Shown: in pieces, positions 63,261-64,000 of the stretch
Layout: each line of letters starts with the position of its first letter
How positions within the stretch are numbered: the stretch's first letter is position 1
Assembly: GCA_002347095.1 (NCBI GenBank)
Contig: DDWZ01000014.1
Coordinates: forward strand, 25,907-89,906
Direction of reading: 5' to 3'
DNA length: 64,000 bases
Source of the DNA: Desulfobulbaceae bacterium UBA2273
GTDB taxonomy: Bacteria > Desulfobacterota > Desulfobulbia > Desulfobulbales > Desulfurivibrionaceae
Made by a program: the position numbers and the translations under genes
The notes under the pieces: generated by a model
Seen by the model: the letters and a program-made list of their open reading frames with translations, nothing else
What the model was told of the DNA's origin: nothing
Databases searched by the model: none

Positions 63261-63650
63261 CTACTGCACATCCAGGCTGAACTTGGTGGACACGGTCTTG
63301 CCGGAGCGCAGGATTTTCACCACGATATTCCAAGGACCGGCCATGGAAAAATTCAGTTTTCCCTGATAGGTATTCTTCTGCACGGCAAGAACCGATCCGT
63401 AATTCATCGGTGGCATTCCCGGCATGGCGGGCATGGAATACTCCACCTTCACCCCGGCATCGGTGATCTCCTTACCCGTTGGATCCTTCACGGTTACGGT
63501 GATCCCGTTCTCGCCCATCACCGCGGGATTTCTCTGCATTTTCACCACGACACTCAGGTCCCCCGCCTTTTTCTGGATCTCATACTCCTTGGCCCAGACA
63601 AGCCCACCACACAGCAAAAGAATGAGGGTAAACAGCGCTATTTTTTTCAT
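63261..63650 (-). CDS. FixH/YtkA-like secreted protein
   Basis: The 129-residue protein starts MKKIALFTLILLLCGGLVWA (signal peptide) and has an Ig-like FixH/YtkA fold: KKAGDLSVVVKMQRNPAVMGENGITVTVKD, MPAMPGMPPMNYG and AGPWNIVVKILRSGKTVSTKF. The Met-rich PAMPGMPPM stretch could bind Cu(I). It is the first gene of the Cus operon, 24 bases before cusC, so a periplasmic copper-chaperone role is plausible. The frame extends 42 codons further without support. Confidence 0.82.
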   Translation of the reverse strand: MKKIALFTLILLLCGGLVWAKEYEIQKKAGDLSVVVKMQRNPAVMGENGITVTVKDPTGKEITDAGVKVEYSMPAMPGMPPMNYGSVLAVQKNTYQGKLNFSMAGPWNIVVKILRSGKTVSTKFSLDVQ

Positions 63651-63841
63651 CTTGCTTCTCCTCGTCTTGCGTATCCCACCCCGGATACATTGTGTAAAAA
63701 AATCAGGGAAAGACCTGACGCTGCCAAGCCGTCGCCCTGAGACGCTAAGCATGGGTAAAGCAAGGAACATGCCCAAAAAAAATTCATTGGAATATCAAGC
63801 AAGTAGCCGCAAAAGCTACACAGGAAAGAGCGGGGATTAAA

Positions 63842-63870
63842 GAATACTCTCATTGAGCTGGAGAATATTC
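63842..63870 (-). promoter_or_regulatory. Inverted-repeat, operator-like site upstream of the Cus operon
   Basis: GAATACTCTC and GAGAATATTC form 10-bp arms (one mismatch) around 9 bases, about 190 bases upstream of the first gene. It may bind a metal regulator; no regulator gene is adjacent in the window. A 14-bp palindrome ATTTTTTAAAAAAT follows at 63906-63919. Otherwise the 350 bases at 63651-64000 contain no gene I can support. Confidence 0.4.
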
Positions 63871-64000
63871 TTCACTCTCCCTCTCCAACACATACAGCGT
63901 ATCAGATTTTTTAAAAAATTTGAAATCATGCCGGGAAATGGAAGGGGAACGCGGAAAACAAGGGAGGAACAGCGGAATTCGGGCAAAAAAAAACCCTTCC

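Overview
The window reads as one contig from a GC-rich, Gram-negative, largely anaerobic bacterium, most likely a Desulfobacterota (former Deltaproteobacteria), probably Desulfobulbia-like. This is inferred from gene content and order: ftsE-ftsX-envC-ctpA, yebC-ruvC-ruvA-ruvB, a two-subunit class I fumarase, rubrerythrin beside katG, an SO_0444-type permease, and a probable UGA-encoded selenocysteine. No rRNA, tRNA or CRISPR array was found.

Layout. 0-8.3 kb: a TPR secretion-type protein and an NtrC-like AAA+ regulator on the minus strand, then the divisome/peptidoglycan operon ftsE-ftsX-envC-like-ctpA on the plus strand. 8.4-15.4 kb, minus strand: fumarase subunits, a PilZ protein, panB, ruvB, ruvA, a palindromic element, ruvC, yebC and rlmE. 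15.7-18.6 kb, plus: a secreted isochorismatase-fold protein without its catalytic Cys, type II NADH dehydrogenase and an NrfJ/OB-fold protein. 18.8-27.1 kb is an accessory stretch: AI-2E permease, membrane metallophosphoesterase, a radical SAM/SPASM enzyme with a protein whose last 75 residues carry Cys at almost every fourth position, a soluble Clp/FtsH-like double-AAA M41 metalloprotease, and an RtcB-type RNA ligase. 27.4-31.8 kb: PerR, KatG, rubrerythrin and a spermidine-synthase-fold protein (peroxide defence). 31.9-33.8 kb: an IS1182-like insertion sequence. 34.0-37.0 kb: a VWA/OmpA lipoprotein, a small secreted protein, and a BFD/CopZ-type [2Fe-2S] protein interrupted by an in-frame UGA and coupled to TauE/SafE. 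37.1-40.7 kb, minus: prenyltransferase-fold protein, DUF190, CrcB, RsmI and a histidine kinase.

40.9-49.8 kb is a TonB/ABC uptake operon (TonB C-terminal protein, TonB-dependent receptor, Zn-ribbon protein, FmdE-like protein, methyltransferase, binding protein, permease, ATPase, U32-like protein), probably for a metal chelate. 50.1-53.7 kb holds a DUF2235 (Tle1-like) lipase with a Bor-like lipoprotein, a periplasmic rhodanese, DedA and a small Zn-ribbon protein. 53.8-63.7 kb is metal resistance: an ArsR/SmtB repressor with a clear promoter/operator, an SO_0444-type Cu/Zn permease, a PAS histidine kinase, and a CusA-CusB-CusC RND system led by a FixH/YtkA-like protein.

Three things stand out. 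(1) The hidden ORF at 35814-36038 is very probably a selenoprotein: UGA sits at an expected Cys ligand, a bSECIS-like hairpin follows, and the true stop overlaps the tauE start. (2) The radical SAM plus CXXX-repeat pair at 21299-23207 looks like an uncharacterised peptide-modification cassette; a stray metallophosphoesterase 3' end lies on its far side. (3) The 838-residue protease at 23521-26037 joins two degenerate AAA modules to an intact FtsH-type zinc site. A dispersed repeat of about 200 bp occurs three times (38.4, 52.4 and 55.4 kb).
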